Of a stretch of 5,376 bases of DNA, positions 4,864 through 5,376 are shown in pieces. Each line of letters starts with the position of its first letter. The first letter of the stretch is position 1. This DNA is from an uncultured Leucobacter sp. (GTDB lineage Bacteria > Actinomycetota > Actinomycetes > Actinomycetales > Microbacteriaceae). The position numbers and the translations under genes were made by a program. The stretch covers positions 1 through 5,376 of the forward strand of contig CAMFIY010000213.1 of NCBI GenBank assembly GCA_945952575.1. The letters run 5' to 3'. A model generated the notes under the pieces. That model had not been told where the DNA came from and did not search any database. It was given only the letters and a program-made list of their open reading frames with translations.

Positions 4864-5376
4864 CCCGCACCGTCAAACTCGCCTGCATCGACTCTGCGGC
4901 GCTGCCCCTCTTCGACAAGAGCCCGGACGGCGTCTCGCGCGCGGGATACGAGCCGGAGGCGGCGAAGCTGGTCTTCGACCGCATCGGCGCCGAGATCGAG
5001 TGGGTCATGCTGCCCTGGGAGGACATGATCCCCGCGGTGCGCCGCGGCGAGGCCGACGCCGTCTGGTGCGGTCAAGGGATGACGGCGGAGCGAGCTGCGC
5101 TCGTCGACTTCACCAGACCCTACGCGGTCTTCAACGAGACGCTCATCGTTCGCGCCGACGATCCGGCCCGCGCACCCGAGCAGCTCGCGGGCTACCGGAT
5201 CGGGGCGATCGCGAACTCGACCAACATGAAGCTGGCCGAGACCTTCTCCGGAGTGGAGCTCGTGAGCTTCGGAGCGAGCGACGACGTCTTCGGGGACATG
5301 ATCGAAGCCACACGATCGGGCGAGATCGACGGCTTCGTCGACGACGACGTCGTCATGATCCCGCTCGGACAGGAGG
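4860..5376 (+). CDS. Family 3 solute-binding protein domain without signal peptide (3' end outside window)
   Basis: 172 codons are present and open to the right edge. The sequence fits the SBP_bac_3/PBPb domain of polar amino acid ABC transporters: RAGYEPEAAKLVFDRIGAE (about 27-45), a lobe-1 segment LPWEDMIPAVRRGEADAVW (51-69), the family signature GQGMTAERAALVDFTRPY (71-88), then the hinge and lobe-2 start ELVSFGASDDVFGDMIEA and the lobe-2 GEIDGFVDDD. Such proteins normally sit outside the membrane and bind amino acids, amines or related small molecules. Here the protein starts directly in the first beta-strand (VTRTVKLACIDSA) with no positively charged and hydrophobic leader and no lipobox, so it appears cytoplasmic. 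The GTG start overlaps the GS-like stop by 4 nt, and GGGAGG 7 nt upstream supports it, so production is coupled to the ligase. Its role may be sensing, carrying or even catalysing on the pathway amine; function beyond ligand binding is unknown. Confidence 0.85.
   Translation, partial: MTRTVKLACIDSAALPLFDKSPDGVSRAGYEPEAAKLVFDRIGAEIEWVMLPWEDMIPAVRRGEADAVWCGQGMTAERAALVDFTRPYAVFNETLIVRADDPARAPEQLAGYRIGAIANSTNMKLAETFSGVELVSFGASDDVFGDMIEATRSGEIDGFVDDDVVMIPLGQE

Overview
The window is GC-rich with dense, tightly packed genes, Shine-Dalgarno-led starts and 4-nt GTGA overlaps. This points to a high-GC Gram-positive actinobacterium. A Micrococcales/Microbacteriaceae-type host (Leucobacter or Microbacterium style) is my guess from protein style only and is weakly supported. 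There are no rRNAs, tRNAs, CRISPR arrays or insertion sequences.

Layout, left to right. (1) 1-207, plus strand: the C-terminal 68 residues of a class I glutamine amidotransferase-like / peptidase C26 protein of the gamma-glutamyl-GABA hydrolase (PuuD) type. (2) 228-1980, minus strand: a two-gene redox operon. An adrenodoxin-reductase/FprA-type NAD(P)H:flavodoxin/ferredoxin reductase is read first, and a 153-residue flavodoxin follows with a GTGA stop/start overlap. As given, the reductase gene is broken by a frameshift near 1762-1768 and a TAA at 1741-1739. (3) 1981-2197: an AT-rich divergent control region with five GTGAA/TTCAC half-sites forming inverted repeats, which probably binds one regulator serving both directions. 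(4) 2198-5376, plus strand: an operon of a cytochrome P450 (404 aa), a glutamine-synthetase-like ligase (472 aa) and, overlapping it by 4 nt, a family 3 solute-binding protein that has no signal peptide and runs off the right edge.

Inferred joint function: electrons flow from NAD(P)H through the FAD reductase and FMN flavodoxin to the P450, which would hydroxylate an organic, probably nitrogen-containing, substrate. The GS-like enzyme would gamma-glutamylate an amine, either the substrate or the ring-opened product, and the C26 hydrolase would remove the glutamyl group after oxidation. This combines the logic of P450-based cyclic amine catabolism (CYP151: piperidine, pyrrolidine, morpholine) with the gamma-glutamyl amine routes (putrescine, isopropylamine, aniline). 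The substrate cannot be read from the sequence. The most notable points are the P450/flavodoxin/GS-like combination, the loss in the GS-like protein of residues used for ammonium handling, the leaderless solute-binding protein, the repeat-rich shared promoter, and a reductase gene whose damage may be real or a consensus error.
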